From: Gracilaria domingensis
Lineage: Eukaryota; Rhodophyta; Florideophyceae; Gracilariales; Gracilariaceae
Direction of reading: 5' to 3'
Length of the DNA stretch: 64,000 bases
NCBI GenBank assembly: GCA_022539475.1
Contig: VCMS01000110.1
Location: 62,001 to 126,000 of the forward strand
Shown here: in pieces, positions 11,202 through 22,883 of the stretch
How positions within the stretch are numbered: position 1 is the first letter of the stretch
How the letters are laid out: every line of letters starts with the position of its first letter
Notes under the pieces: model-generated
The model's database searches: none
The model's input: only the letters and a program-made list of their open reading frames with translations
Told to the model about the DNA's origin: nothing
Translations under genes and position numbers: made by a program

Positions 11202-11651
11202 CACAGAGATAAAGTGATGCGCAATGGATTTCCATTGGATGAAAAATTAGGACATATATAGGACACTAGTTGGATATCTTCTGCGCATCCGGGACATCCA
11301 AATGATATGCCGTGATACTCCGTTGGATGCGCCTAATTGATGGCCTTCACATGTTCTTTGGATGTACAGAAACTATTCCGAAGGTATTCATATGATGCAC
11401 GACGATATGTCCTATGTATGTCCTGAAATCCGCTGTGCATCATTTAGACATCACAAAATCCAATGAACATTTCTTCGTATATCATATGCGTATCGGGCGG
11501 TTATCATTCGGATATACTTCATGCATCATCTGAGCATGGTTTACGTTTATCATATGGATATCTTAAGGAGATCAAATAGACATCTTCATGTTTCGTATTC
11601 TAATAAAGGTCATCTGAGGGATATCATCCGGAAATCAATTCATCTCTCTAG
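11202..11651 (+). mobile_element. non-autonomous hAT-like repeat, copy 1
   Basis: A 450-bp non-coding insert that shares most of its sequence with 18442-18890. The ends are weakly inverted (start C..AGAGATAAAGTGATG, end reading AGAGA...TTGATG on the other strand). It is flanked by imperfect 8-bp direct repeats (11194-11201 TGGAATTC, 11652-11659 AGGAACTC, 6/8). It splits the copia-3 RNase H. The body is rich in GATGTCC/GGACATC and GATATC words. An 8-bp duplication with CAGAG-like ends suggests hAT, which is inference. Confidence 0.65.
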
Positions 11652-11920
11652 AGGAACTCTATGATGCGAAAACGAGTCTCCTTTTTGTCTCGAATGCGGA
11701 TTCGGATGAACTCTACTGCACCATTACAACCCTTAAAGAAGTCAAAGACTATCGTCTGCGACCAACTGTGGCAAGGCTTAGAGATTCGGTCGAAACCGGA
11801 GAGATGTCGGTTCTGCAATGGCGTCAAGGCGTGCTGAACCTAGCGGACGCATTGACGAAGAGAAACATAGCAATGTTTTGCAAGCTGAACGAGGTCATGT
11901 GCAATGGAATGGTCAAGTAG
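11652..11920 (+). pseudogene. copia-3 RNase H C-terminal piece
   Basis: Directly after the inserted repeat the frame reads an ELYDA-type RNase H segment and continues to a LADALTKRN motif near 11845, typical of the end of Copia RNase H, closing at TAG 11918-11920. It is the downstream half of the domain whose upstream half ends at about 11201. The 3' LTR of the element was not recognised downstream. Confidence 0.6.
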
Positions 11921-12041
11921 CCTGTCTTTCAGAACTCCAAGAGGGTCTCAAGTTCAGCCGCATGATCTATGGCCATGGGTGAAAGGTTTACTTCGGACTG
12001 ACGGTACTCTCTCGTTTTGTCATGACTTCCTTAAGACTTCA

Positions 12042-12332
12042 ACCAAAGATGAGTTGACGAAGTTCCATGACCCTTACACCTTCTCCGGTGCCTCCTAAAC
12101 TGCTGCATAAGGCTTCGTAGGAGAGGTACATCGGAAAACGCTCAACTGCATCGAGAACTTTAGATCTTTGAGCGTCAACGCAGACCACATGGTCCACATT
12201 TCTATCCCAAATACGTGCAATGTATACAGCGGTGGTTTGTTCCAGGATCCATCGCATTTTGTTTGCTTTCCTCGGTATGGCTTTGACCCGACCGAGCCCC
12301 GGATGGGCTTGACCCTGCGTAGGTTGAAACAC
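12042..12332 (-). pseudogene. unknown protein fragment
   Basis: An open minus-strand frame of about 96 codons, entered through non-ATG codons, with a protein-like middle (a WILEQTTAVYIARIWD stretch followed by VDHVVCVDAQ and ERFPMYLS). A second minus frame covers 12095-12361. It is not recognised. It may be the tail of a transposon or host gene cut by neighbouring insertions. Supporting signs are protein-like composition and the lack of a competing plus-strand frame. Confidence 0.3.
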
Positions 12333-12399
12333 GTAAAACCTACTATGTCTGCAGCACTCACCTTTGCCTATAGTGTACGATGACCAAGTGATAAATACG

Positions 12400-13372
12400 C
12401 CTAGACTAGTGGGCGGGAGGCGCGTACTACCCTAGAGGTCAGCAAAACTAATAAAGGAGTACTAGTACTAGACTTATGAATTGGTGACTGTATAACCGAG
12501 CTGGTGATACTTTAGCCTGGTTGGTGCTTGGCTTTACCATTTGGTGTGGGAGGTTGGCGTCTCGGCGGTCTAGTACTCCCAACCGCCCCTCCGGCTCTCA
12601 CGGGCCCAGTGCCACGTGGGTCACAGGGAGGTGCAGTTGTGGTGCACCGCCCCGGCCACATATCTACACTACTTAGTCAATATTAATTCCAAATCAATAA
12701 AAATAATCTAAATAGTTCCATCGATGCCCATGCAAGGGAAGGCCCCACGTGAGACACCATCTACACTTGCTTTTTGGCCCCGTGACGTCACCACCTGGTG
12801 GATTAGAGCTCTCTTCGATCAGGCGTACTATACTACAGACCGCATCGAAACAGTGGTTGTGGAAAGGAGAAATCAAGATCCCCACACAAGACATAAGTTT
12901 ACAAGTTGTAACTAGTGAACCCGTAGATTAGAAATTGGACTAGCATGCATTATTTGAGAGTATCCAATGGATCATTTCTTTCATACAAAACAATCCCGGA
13001 AGAGCGATGGTCTCCAAAATCTGGAGGGGGCAGACCATCTCTTCGAAGTCACACATTCTTCCTTTGGCACACCTCCACCACCCTTCAGAGGAGTCCGCTC
13101 CTCTCTGCTTTCAATCGTTCCTCACTCACCCCAACCGCAAGTAGCTTGGTCTTCCGCTGTACAACGCGTTACTTTACGGCTCGTCGCGCTGCCGCACCTC
13201 GGGCTGGTCTCGCGCGGGGACCAAGTCACTCCTTTAAAGGCACCACCCAGTTCTTGCGGACTTGGGGCATTCTTCTCCGCACTCTTTGTGTCAGTCGTCT
13301 CCGCGCAGCTGTAAACTACGCTATTTCTCGGTCGCTGTGCCGCTGATCTCTCCTTACCAGTAATAAATTTCT
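12400..13372 (+). repeat. candidate 5' LTR/leader of gypsy-2
   Basis: Non-coding stretch just upstream of gypsy-2 gag, pyrimidine-rich in its 3' half. It is followed at 13373 by TGGCAGGGGAGCGC, which begins like a primer-binding site (TGG...). Neither border could be proven because no second copy was found at the 3' end of gypsy-2. Confidence 0.3.
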
Positions 13373-13481
13373 TGGCAGGGGAGCGCTACATTTGCCGTTG
13401 ACTACAGCTGGACGACTGGTACTCTCTGGTGCTTCGTCTCTGCTTCTGAGCTGTCACCACTCGTGTCTTTCACCCGCAAAA

Positions 13482-14455
13482 ATGACTTCCACACTGTGCT
13501 ACTATCAGAGCCCGGTGCCGCGTGAAGCTATTATCTCGTTCAACGGGTCTTCCAAGGATATCAGGAAGTTCCTGTTCTATTTCGAGAATGTTGCTACTTC
13601 TGGCATTAATGACGCTAACAGGGCTCTGAAACTTCTTGGTTATTTGAAAGGAGAAGCTTTCGACTTCTACTACGACACTTATACCATGAATTGGTCTCTG
13701 ACGAGCGAGGCTCATAATTACGAGGGAGTGAAGCCAGCCATCATCGACCGCTTTGGGGCTGCTCAAGAACCGAAGGAGCAGATCCGTTGTGCCGTCACTG
13801 CTCTTCAGGAATACGGGGATCTTTTGGGGTACCTGAAGAGAACAGAGGGCTGGTTCGAGTTGGCAGAATTCAATAACAAAGCCAAATTTGGCCTTCTCCG
13901 CAATTTTGCTATGGAATATGCGGATCTGGCCTAATTTTTGATTTTCGCGGGGCTGACAGTTATGAAGCCCTCAAGCGTCTCATCAAGTCCTTCGTTGCAG
14001 GAAGAAGAGCCCTGGGTTTCTATGGAGCATTGAGTGCGCTTCCGCCTCCTAACCAACCACTGCAGAGGCCCGGGAAGTCGAAGACTGTACGCCTGAGTGC
14101 AGCGCCACTAGAAGGCAAAGTTGAGCGACTGGCTGAGCAGATGGCGGAACTTCACCTCTTCGTTGAGAAAGACCAAAATGGTGGACCTCGGTAAGACAAA
14201 GATCAGACGTGTTCGTACTATCAGCACCCGAATCACTTCGCGAATCCTTGTGAGTTGAACCCCGACCTTAACACTCGTTGTGGTCGTTGTGGAAGGATAG
14301 GACACTCCGCCGTGACTTGTGGCTCGAAGCTTGAAGCCGACGGAGAGCGCAATGTGTCATTTGAAAACGTGAAGTCATATTCAATCGCTGAGAGGGCCTT
14401 GAAAGAAAGAAATGCTCTCAGCAAGGCCGATGACACAAAAATTCAGTTGTTGTGA
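13482..14455 (+). pseudogene. gag: gypsy-2 gag with zinc knuckle
   Basis: ATG at 13482 opens a 150-residue Gag N-terminal piece closing at 13934. The frame then shifts repeatedly. A piece at 14200-14455 carries a degraded first knuckle and a good C-x2-C-x4-H-x4-C knuckle (CGRCGRIGHSAVTC). The same two-knuckle arrangement is intact in gypsy-3. The broken frames mean no functional Gag. Confidence 0.7.
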
Positions 14456-15185
14456 ATGACTTCGGTGATGAAGAAGTCGTGACTGCAACAAAGAGAGATG
14501 CAGATGGTGCCCCTTTAACAAAGCAGCCACGTATGGATGCGCTATCGGGTATCTCACCAGTGATGTTACCACCGAACAAATGCGCTGGACCAGCCCCTAA
14601 GCCTCCAGTCAAAAGCTCGAAAGCCAATTCCAAGCCGCATAACGCGGCGGCGGCGGCGAAATCAAAGGCCAACCCTAAGGCGATCAAAATCCAGAAGCCA
14701 TCGGCAAGTACAACGTTTACGAGGAACTTTCGAAAGCCCCTTCGATGTTTTCCTTTGGCCAGTTGGCCCGTACTGATGCCGACGAAGCGAAGAAGAATCT
14801 TTGAAGAATTCTATCTGGCAGCTTTATTGGGAAAAAGGTTGGTTTTGCTCAACCTCCGGATTTCCCACCGGCGCTAAAGGTTGTCAATGTAGCCGTGCAT
14901 GGAACGGTTTCGTAGGCATTGCTGGATTCACAGGCCATCACTAATCTGATGTCCACTGCCCTCAGCCATATGACTTCCCTCGAAATAGAGCCTTCAGACA
15001 GGAGAATAATCGGTGCAGGCGGTACGAGGTCCCTGGTTCGAGGAAACCTGCAGAACACCGCCGTGGTCTTCGGAACACTTCGAGTTTCGCTTGACTTCTT
15101 GGTTGTTGAGAATCCTCCTTTCCATTTAATCATTGGATGCCTGGCTTTGGAATCGCTCCAAGCCTGTCCGGACTTTAGCACTTAG
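14456..15185 (+). pseudogene. gypsy-2 linker and aspartic protease relic
   Basis: A Lys/Ala-rich linker (about 14456-14700) is followed, after frame changes, by a protease-like segment at 14919-15185. Its catalytic triplet reads D-S-Q where gypsy-3 has D-S-G at the same place, so the protease is inactive as written. The conserved IIGCLALESL segment of this retropepsin family lies near 15130. Confidence 0.65.
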
Positions 15186-15499
15186 CACGTGTTCATGCAG
15201 TTTGAGGGACACTCAGCTTTCTTACCACTTGATCATCATCACCAGAGGAGCTAGGTGATGACACTGTTCAGGCACACATCAAAGATTTCACGTCGGCTTC
15301 CAAATCCTCCTTTTCTGACAGCGAAAGAGAGGAGGATGAAGAAAATGACATACCACTACCCGTAGGCAAGCCAGACACTTCTCTCTATGCTCTGGCTACG
15401 ATGGGTGTAAGAGGAGTCCCAGCTTCTGAGCAGCCCACCTCAATCGCATTGCGAGAGCAGGAAGCCAAGGAACTTGTGGCGGAACTCAATATCATCGAC

Positions 15500-16708
15500 T
15501 AATAACACGACCCTCTTATTCTTCGATGACAAGTTTTGGATGAAGAGCGACTCAGGTTTATAGATACAGAGAAGAGTGAAGAAAGTTCAAGTGAAGAGGA
15601 TGACGAAGGCTCTCTCGCACCTGAGCAAACTTTAGTGCTACCGATAAGAAGTAATATTATATTACTCCGACTTGAAGACCCCAATCGTGGGCCAGACTAT
15701 GTAACCTTCCGTGTGTACCGCCGCTACCCTCGGAGGGCTCCAGTAGATCGGATTCATTCTCACGTTTCTGAGCTGCCATAGGGAAAGATGAGTGTGTCAG
15801 AACTGGACCGCCTCGAAGAACAGGTGGTTTGCTTGGCGAAGGATGGCCTATCTTGGAGGCAGGCGGTGAGGAAACCTCGTGTCAGGCGCCTGAAAGAAAA
15901 GAACCTGAGGAGCATCTCAACTACGTGGGTCTTGAGAGTTTTGATGAGTCTGAAGATGGAAAATTGTTCAGTTTCGCCCTCCGCAATGAACTCGCTACAT
16001 CAAGCACTCCACGACCGAACTTGTCATCCTTCCAGAGCGCTCCGGGAGATACCAGCGTCCCGCAATACGCCGAAGGATGTACTCATGGACGAAAGCAGAG
16101 GCATCAAAGAAGATGTTGTGAATGAAGGAGGAGGTGAAGATGAAGATGAGAATTTCTCTCCAGAAGAAGTTGATATATCTGGTACATCGCTATATCGCGA
16201 CCCTTTCCTGACGTTACCGATTAGAAACGAGAGGAGACTGCTACTGCCGGAAGAGAGTGAGCTCTTCAGCGACTTTCTAGTCATGCGCGTAGAGATACGT
16301 TATCCTGTTCCGTTCCCTGCCCATCCAGCACATTTCGGCGTTCATAATATGCCTTTTTGTCGCATGGGACACCTGGAGGAGAGCGATGATGAAAGATACA
16401 TGATCGCGTTCGACGAGGAGCTTCCGCAAGAAGAATTACAGCCTAAATTAGACTCTCTAGAGGAAGGCTCCGGAGCTCAACTGGGACCCTCACAGATAAA
16501 AGGCACTCCTCGGGTCTCATCTGCCACGGCAGCTGATGAAAGTTCAGACTTCGTTCGGACGGTCCCCGAAGAGCAGGCCCAAGGCTATTACCATGGTGAT
16601 GTGGAAGAAGCATGTTCTACTCAAGAGATGAGATCAGAAGTTAACTCGATCTGGTTGGATCACATCGATGAAGATTCTAGCAGACGCCTATTCGACGGGC
16701 GAGACTAG
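15500..16708 (+). pseudogene. gypsy-2 acidic spacer with duplicated module
   Basis: Between protease and RT lies an acidic region carrying two related modules of about 60 residues. The first is at 15632-15800 (LPIRSN...RVYRRYP), the second at 16205-16387 (LPIRNE...RVEIRYPVP). Both align with the two modules in gypsy-3 (62126-62305 and 61448-61627). The first is broken by a TAG at 15779 and the second sits in a clean frame. Function unknown. Confidence 0.6.
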
Positions 16709-18185
16709 CATCCCGACACAAATCAGGAAGCCGCCATCTCTGACAGGCTCTCTCACTCGCCTTGTGAGACAAAGCAGAGGCTGTGTGCTACTCTACTTGA
16801 TCTGGATGTCGTGGCCTGGTCATTGCAGTATCTCCGCCCATCGAATTTCCCCGTAATGTATGAGTTCTCCCTTACCGAAGACATATCGATACGTTCGCGA
16901 GTACGCTGTCGGCCGCCGAAACATGAAGAGGTGGCTAGGAAAGAAGTCGAAAAGATGCCGTCAGACGGAATCATCTAGCCTTTTACGTCTCCTTGGTCCT
17001 TCTCAGTCGTCATAGCGACTAAAAAAGATGGAAATCCGAGGTTTTGCGTAGAATACAGGCCTTTGAATAGGGTCATGAAAGCTAATTGCTGTCCGCTTTC
17101 TCATATCGACCAAATCTTTGACGATCTGAGAGGCGCCAAATATTTTACCACCCTATAGATTTTTTTTTGGCTATTGGCGGAGCCGGATGTGGAACCACTT
17201 TTGTCTGCAGCCAAGGCACGTATCAGTTCGAAGTCATGCCTTTTGGACTCATGACTGCATCTTCTACATTTCAGCGCATGATGGACTCAATTCTGAACCG
17301 TTGTGAATACGCTCCCGTTTATGTGCACGACGTGGATATATATTTTAATAGCTTTGAGGAGCACATAGAGCATGTGAAAGATGATGTCTTAAGAACTATA
17401 GAACCGCATGGGTTGAAGTTGGAGATCTCTAAGTGTGACTCTGCACGACCTAGGATTGAGCTGCTCGGGTATGTCGTTAACGACACTGGTGTAGAAGATC
17501 GAATCAACTCGTAACGCACTGTCCGGACTACCCTCATTGAGTTGAGGAGCTTCCTGGGTCTTGCATGTTATTACCGTCGCGTCATCACGCTCTTTGCTAG
17601 AACCTCGTCGGTCTTGCATGCCTCCACCTCGAGTAAGGGAAGACTTGTTTTCACTGACGACATGCTCAAGGCCTTCAATGACCTGAGGCAAACCCTCACC
17701 AGTCCGCCGGTGTTAGAACAACCCGATTTTGACTCAACTTTTCGTTTGGAGACGGACACTTAATCAGTTGCGCTCGGAGCTGTCCTCACCAAAAGAAAGT
17801 CGGATGTAATGTATCACCACGTGCAGTAGGCAAGCAGGACCATGAAAGCTACAGAGAGAAGGTATTCGGTGTGTGTGAGAAAGAAGCCTTGGCTGTGAGC
17901 TTCGCCTTGAAAAGGTTCAGGATGTATTTACTTGGGTCTCAACCTTTCCAGTTGGTCACGGATAACCAAGCCTTGAGATGTGCATTTGCGAAGAAGAACA
18001 TTCATGGCAGATTGGCAAGGTGGTTCGACTTCTTAGCAAAGTACGAGTTCAAGGTCGTCTATAGAGTAGGCAATAAGAACCACGCCGCTGATTACCTCTC
18101 TCATTACGCCGCCGCGAAGGAGACGCCGAGAGACGAACTTCCACCGAACGTTGCTGCACGATTACAGACGCTTTCAGTGGACTAG
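16709..18185 (+). pseudogene. gypsy-2 RT and RNase H relic
   Basis: RT pieces run from about 16990 (VDYRALN-equivalent, degraded) through FGLMTA near 17245 to the catalytic box near 17321-17332, which reads Y-V-H-D in place of Y-L-D-D in gypsy-3, so the first catalytic Asp is lost. A stop-rich linker follows, then the RNase H pieces at 17542-17763 (ending at the ETD catalytic motif) and 17871-18185. Several stops break the frame. Confidence 0.75.
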
Positions 18186-18441
18186 AATCATATTACACTA
18201 GCATCAAAATACAACTAAGCCAGATGCCCATCGACGAACTTGACACGAAGCTCAGAGCTGCCGTCAAGCGCAACTCGAAAAAGTTCACTATATGGTAAGG
18301 ACGTCTCTACCGCCGTGTAGGCACATGGCTGAAACTTGTTACTGATATATCAGAAAGGATCCAAATCATCAAGACTTTCCATGATGATCTTGGACACTGG
18401 GACGTGGCAGCCACTATGAAACATATTATGGGAAGGTTCTC
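18186..18441 (+). pseudogene. gypsy-2 integrase, N-terminal half
   Basis: Start of the integrase, with the H-x-x-H part of the HHCC zinc finger (a TFHDDLGHWDV stretch near 18374-18410). It breaks off at the inserted repeat that begins at 18442 and resumes at 18891 with the WWP segment. Confidence 0.65.
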
Positions 18442-18890
18442 CTGTGAGATAAAGTGATGCGCGATGGATGTCCATCGGATGACAATTTGGGACATCTACG
18501 GAACATCAGTGGGATATATTCTGCGCATCCAGGATATCCAAATGATATGGCGTGGTACCCTGTTGGATGCGCCCAATTGAATCGCTTTACATGTCCTTTG
18601 GATGAACAAAAACTATTCCAAAGATATTAATTTGATGCACGAAGATGTGTCCAATTGATGTCCGGAAATCCAGGATGCATCACTCGGACATCACAAATTC
18701 AATGGACATCTCTTCGTAAATCATATACGTATCAGGTGGTTATCATTTGGATATACTTCATGCATCATCTGAGCATCATTTACGTATATCATCTGGACAT
18801 CTTAAGGAGATCAAATGGACATCTTCAGGTCTCGTAATTCTAGTATATGTTACCTGGTAGATAACATGCAGACATCAATTCACCTCTCTG
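18442..18890 (+). mobile_element. non-autonomous hAT-like repeat, copy 2
   Basis: A 449-bp insert closely similar to 11202-11651 in the same orientation. It starts CTGTGAGATAAAGTG and ends ACCTCTCTG. It is flanked by imperfect 8-bp direct repeats (18434-18441 AGGTTCTC, 18891-18898 AGATTCTG, 6/8). It splits the gypsy-2 integrase zinc finger between the H-x-x-H and C-x-x-C halves, and the flanks rejoin cleanly when compared with gypsy-3. No coding capacity. Confidence 0.7.
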
Positions 18891-19500
18891 AGATTCTGGT
18901 GGCCTACTATGAGCTCCAAGGTGACTGAATGCGTCAAGAAGTGCAATGGCTATGAGTTCATGCGACCTTTTCTCTCTTATCGTGCCGGTCAGCCAACTCC
19001 TCTCACTAATGTGTTCTATACCTTCCCTATAGATTTCGCCCGCCCGTTTTGGTCTACAACTCGTTGAAAAAGATTTCTTTTGATTGGAGTAGAAAAATTG
19101 ACGGGATGGCCGATTGCCTTACCTACGAGAAACGCCACTGCTTCCGAGGTTCTGAGATTTGTTCGACAGGAAATTGTCGGTTTCTTTGGATACCGGCGGA
19201 CCAACGTCTCTCAGAACCCTACTTCTTTCCTCGCATCAACCTTGCAGCAGTACATGAGACAGTACAGCATCTTGCTGAAACCAGCCCTAACTTATACTCC
19301 TGTTTTATATAAGCGCGCATAGAGAATGGTCGGAAACATTAAAAGAGCAATGAGCCAGACTGTGCATGAACGAGGAATCAACTAAGACAAAGCATTACAT
19401 GATCCGCTGTACTGGTACAGTACTCGTAGGATGTCTGAGGGATATTTGCCCTTTCAACTTCTTTACGAAACACGTCCTCTTATCTAGCGTACGAACTTTT
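18891..19500 (+). pseudogene. gypsy-2 integrase, core
   Basis: After the insert, the WWPT segment, C-x2-C region and core follow in changing frames. They include an LTGWPIALPT stretch near 19100, a FGYRRTN-like piece near 19185 where gypsy-3 has its second catalytic Asp, and an RRMSEGY-like piece near 19425. Stops are frequent. Confidence 0.6.
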
Positions 19501-19779
19501 CTCCTCTGATCCCCGATGCCACGGACACAAATCCCCAAGCAAATCTCGTTAACGGAAAACTAAATGGGTCTTCAGTAGAGTTGTAGACAAGATGACTGGT
19601 GCAGTAAGGTAATATGACGAACCTCATTGAAAAATAAGTAAAATTTTGTTTCATTGACATTTCCATGAATGTGATGTTTTGGAAAAATTAAATTTCTCGA
19701 AAGTGCAATTACAGTTTATTGAAAGGCATTAATTTCATTTACCGCCGCATGATGATTCAATGACAATGGGTTTGTCTAG

Positions 19780-20480
19780 GGATCGCCTCACAGAACTGGA
19801 AGCAGCTACCATAGGAATGCCCACTCCGGTCGACTGGCAGCCCGTTTGACGGGATGACGAACGTCACGGACACAGATTCTGTTGGAGATCAAGTAATTAT
19901 CATGCGTGGTGAAGCTACGAATCCGTCAATAAAGTGGCCTCCGTTCATTTCCAAGTTCTACCGCCCTTGTCGAATCATACGGGATACAATTTGATCTCCC
20001 CGCACCGCCGCTTCTCCAGAAGAGGTAATCATGCATGAAGGTTTAGGCGTTATCACGAGAGACTGGAGAAAATAAGGATCGAGACTCATGACGCGCAGGA
20101 TGCTGTCGCTATGCAGATCGTGATACAATACGAATTCGACAATTGCGAAGTAAATTACTTGGAAATAGAAGTCAGTGGAATCACCCCGAGGGACTGGTTT
20201 TTCCGATTGGATTGTGAAGATTGGGAGAAGCAGACGACCAAGACGCGACGAATGTTCTGGACGATACAGCAGAGCCGTACAATGAGATAATCGACAAGCT
20301 TGTGGCCAAGAAGGGGTTTTACGTTGCACACCTGCACGAGTGAAGTACAAGCAATGACGCAATTGATGTAGCGTTATTGACATTGAGGAAGGGCATAATC
20401 GCGACGACTAAGATGGACACAGAGCGAGTCCTATTGAAGACATAAATGGAGGTGGGTATCTGGTGAACAAATGAAGAAGT
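19780..20480 (+). pseudogene. gypsy-2 C-terminal extension relic
   Basis: Pieces align with the gypsy-3 C-terminus: a DDERHGHRF stretch near 19850, an SPHRRFSRRG piece near 20000, and a CEVNYLEIEVSG...WEKQ segment near 20145-20235 that matches the second copy of the duplicated C-terminal domain. The rest is too decayed to place. No 3' LTR was recognised. Confidence 0.5.
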
Positions 20481-20586
20481 AAAGTTTCGAGTAATGCTGC
20501 AGTAAGGTTAGCGAAAAGGACAGGTTATGGATGGAACAACTAAAAAAACGACCTCAGAGCTAGGTTTGCGTACCGTACCTACACCG

Positions 20587-20901
20587 ACACTCCTGCCGAC
20601 TTTTTCAAGCTCTCCACGATGGTACCCGTGCTGTCGTACCGAAAGATCGAGTGCGAGGGATTGAGATATACTGACGCTGGTCAACGGCGTGAACGTTGTT
20701 GGCAACGGCATCTACCTGGCGTGCAAGGCGGACGGTGAGGGCTGCTTCGACGAGCTTCTGGAGACGGTATCGGAGAGCTTGGGAAAGAAGCTGACTGCTC
20801 GCTCGGGCACCGTGCTCCATAAGGGGCTACGGCAGCGTATGACTGGTCAGCAACTTGATACAAGTTCATTTCTATCGTTTACAGATTGGAAGACATTTTA
20901 G
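20587..20901 (+). pseudogene. GC-rich gene scrap, unknown
   Basis: A short GC-rich patch with protein-like frames. One reads VVGNGIYLACKADGEGCF from 20692 and ends at 20901, and an earlier frame at 20596-20700 looks like its upstream part after a frameshift. Not recognised. The higher GC than the surroundings suggests a fragment of a host gene or recent coding sequence rather than transposon. Confidence 0.3.
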
Positions 20902-21074
20902 AGACCAACATGAACGTCGGCACCATTGATTCTCAACGTGCTCGGTACAGGTGCAGTGGCGTGTACCGGCAAGCTTTATCCTCAAGTTGTGTCACAAGGT
21001 ACTGTCGAAGCAAGAATTGTGTTGAACTAGATCAGAGATGAAGGAGGTCCGGAGGCAAGGCTTTCAATGGATCT

Positions 21075-22247
21075 CTAAAGCGTTCTACGTATCGCATCTC
21101 GTCCTTTCTCGTCTGTTGCCTTTTTCATCAAAGATTTTGCTTTCTCGATAGCGCTCATTGCCTCATTGTTCCAACGCTCCCTAGCATGTAGCGCTTTGTA
21201 CACCACTTTGTCACGCTCAGTTGCTTCCAGCTCTTTTGCGACAACCTCATCTCGCGGTTGCAGCGCAGTAACTAGATTTTCTATTCCTCTCCCGTGCTCT
21301 TCAGATACAAATCGTTGCCTCTTGCGCTTGCGCTCGTGCATTATGGTGCAACTCGAAGAATTCGGCCGCACTCCTTCGTCTATCCTTTCCTCTCTCTGTT
21401 CCTCTAAACTTAGAGCACGACTGGCCAATGGGGCTAATATTGGATGCTGTTGCAAGAAGCAGTGAGCATACATTATGTATGTCCGGCCACTGGAGTAGTA
21501 CACGAATCTATCTGGCTCTCCTTGACCAAAGCTTTCAAAGCGAGACTTGCAGGTACCGTAGAAGCTTTCAAATTCGCCAAACTTTCTTTTCAGCACACCA
21601 CCGTCACGCAGGTGTGTTCGTACTAAATGGTCAATCGAGACAATGTTACTTAACGCAACGACTTCACAGAATGACCATACGGGGTCTGGCTTGGAGTTAA
21701 AATCGTTAAATAGTTGCGCGATTCTTTCCGTCCATAGATCAACTGTTTCGCCGTCAAGCCCTTCTCTGGTAAGACAACGCATTTAACCTTGCGTGATTGA
21801 CGCCATTCGTGTGTCGCCTAGCACATGAAGAAGGCAGCAGTACTGATTGGCTTTGAATGGTTGGCGACGCCCATCATTTACGTAATCATTTTCGCAATCT
21901 CCGTGAGGGAGGCCAATCTCTACTTTGCCATTTTGTACGACCGGCTCGCCACCACGAATCAAATTTACTCTCTCCTCGCCTCCACTTGCTTTGCTTATCC
22001 TTACCGTTGTCGACTGTAGGTAGAACAACCAATAGTAAACAGGATCATTTGGATCGTAAGAACCGTATATTAAGTCGCAAACTGTTACCCGCGCTATTTG
22101 GCGCTGAACGATTTTTGTTCCAATGATAAGTTTCTTTGTGCACAGCTCGGCATTCTGAGAGCCTATAGTATGAAACTGTTTAAAAGCTTGATTGCAATCC
22201 GCGGCATGAAATTTGTGTTGCTGTAGGGGAGCAGAGGACTGTGCCAT
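21075..22247 (-). pseudogene. unknown protein, one in-frame stop
   Basis: A minus-strand frame from ATG 22247 is interrupted by a single TAA at 21783-21785. It then continues in the same frame, starting with ATG, to 21075. The two halves together make about 390 codons. The first half is mixed alpha/beta. The second carries a basic cluster (ERKRKRQRF) and a Glu/Lys/Arg-rich, probably coiled-coil C-terminus. Not recognised. It may be a gene inactivated by one substitution, two adjacent genes, or a case of readthrough. No convincing intron spans the stop. Confidence 0.45.
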
Positions 22248-22883
22248 TGACTTTGGCACAATGTTAGGCACGTTGGTGAGTATTACGAGTACTGGTTGGG
22301 TTCTTTGTGAGCCAATACTTTCTGTTTCGCCTTAGGCTACATTTGGTGTTCTGTCTTTACCGCTTGCGAAGGAGTTCATGATGCTCTGTATCGATATTGA
22401 GGTATGCGCACGACTTGAAGAAGTCGAGTATTTCCAGTTAGCGGGTGCATGCGTACATTCTGATTTGGTCCGCTTCCGTCTGGAGAAAAGCGGAAACGCC
22501 AGACGGAAACGGACAGAGAAAAGAATGTACCCAACGTGTTACATTCTCATTTGTTTGCCTCTTGTTTTGCTTTTCTCTTAAACAATCTCATCAACTGCTA
22601 GAACGCTTCTTACTGAGAGTCTCATGGAAGCAAAATGGCAATCGCTCATTTCCAGGAAAATGCGCTTCTGTTTCTGACAGAGAATCTAAAAATCGCAAGC
22701 GCGCATGCGAGAGCATTTAGTTCCAACAGCACGACAAAGAGTATGCACTTCTCTCTAATTTTTTCCTTCCTGTCAACGGTAGCAATTTCTTAGCATATTT
22801 GTAGTGCTGTCAGCTGCAGATGAGAATCACAAAGGGTCACGATAACACCTCCGCAGTGCCAGCTTGTGGGACACATGCACTAG

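Larger units (their letters stand above)
13373..20480 (+). mobile_element. gypsy-2, decayed Ty3/Gypsy element
   Basis: Order gag, zinc knuckle, protease, long spacer, RT, RNase H, integrase, C-terminal extension, the same as in the intact gypsy-3 at the right end, to which each piece aligns by eye. Many stops and frameshifts break it, and a 449-bp repeat is inserted in the integrase zinc finger. It is therefore an old, dead relative of gypsy-3. Confidence 0.8.

Noticed and set aside
21760-21785. A 22-nt micro-intron removing the TAA at 21783
   Set aside because: GT...AG is present, but the length would shift the frame and is below any credible intron size.
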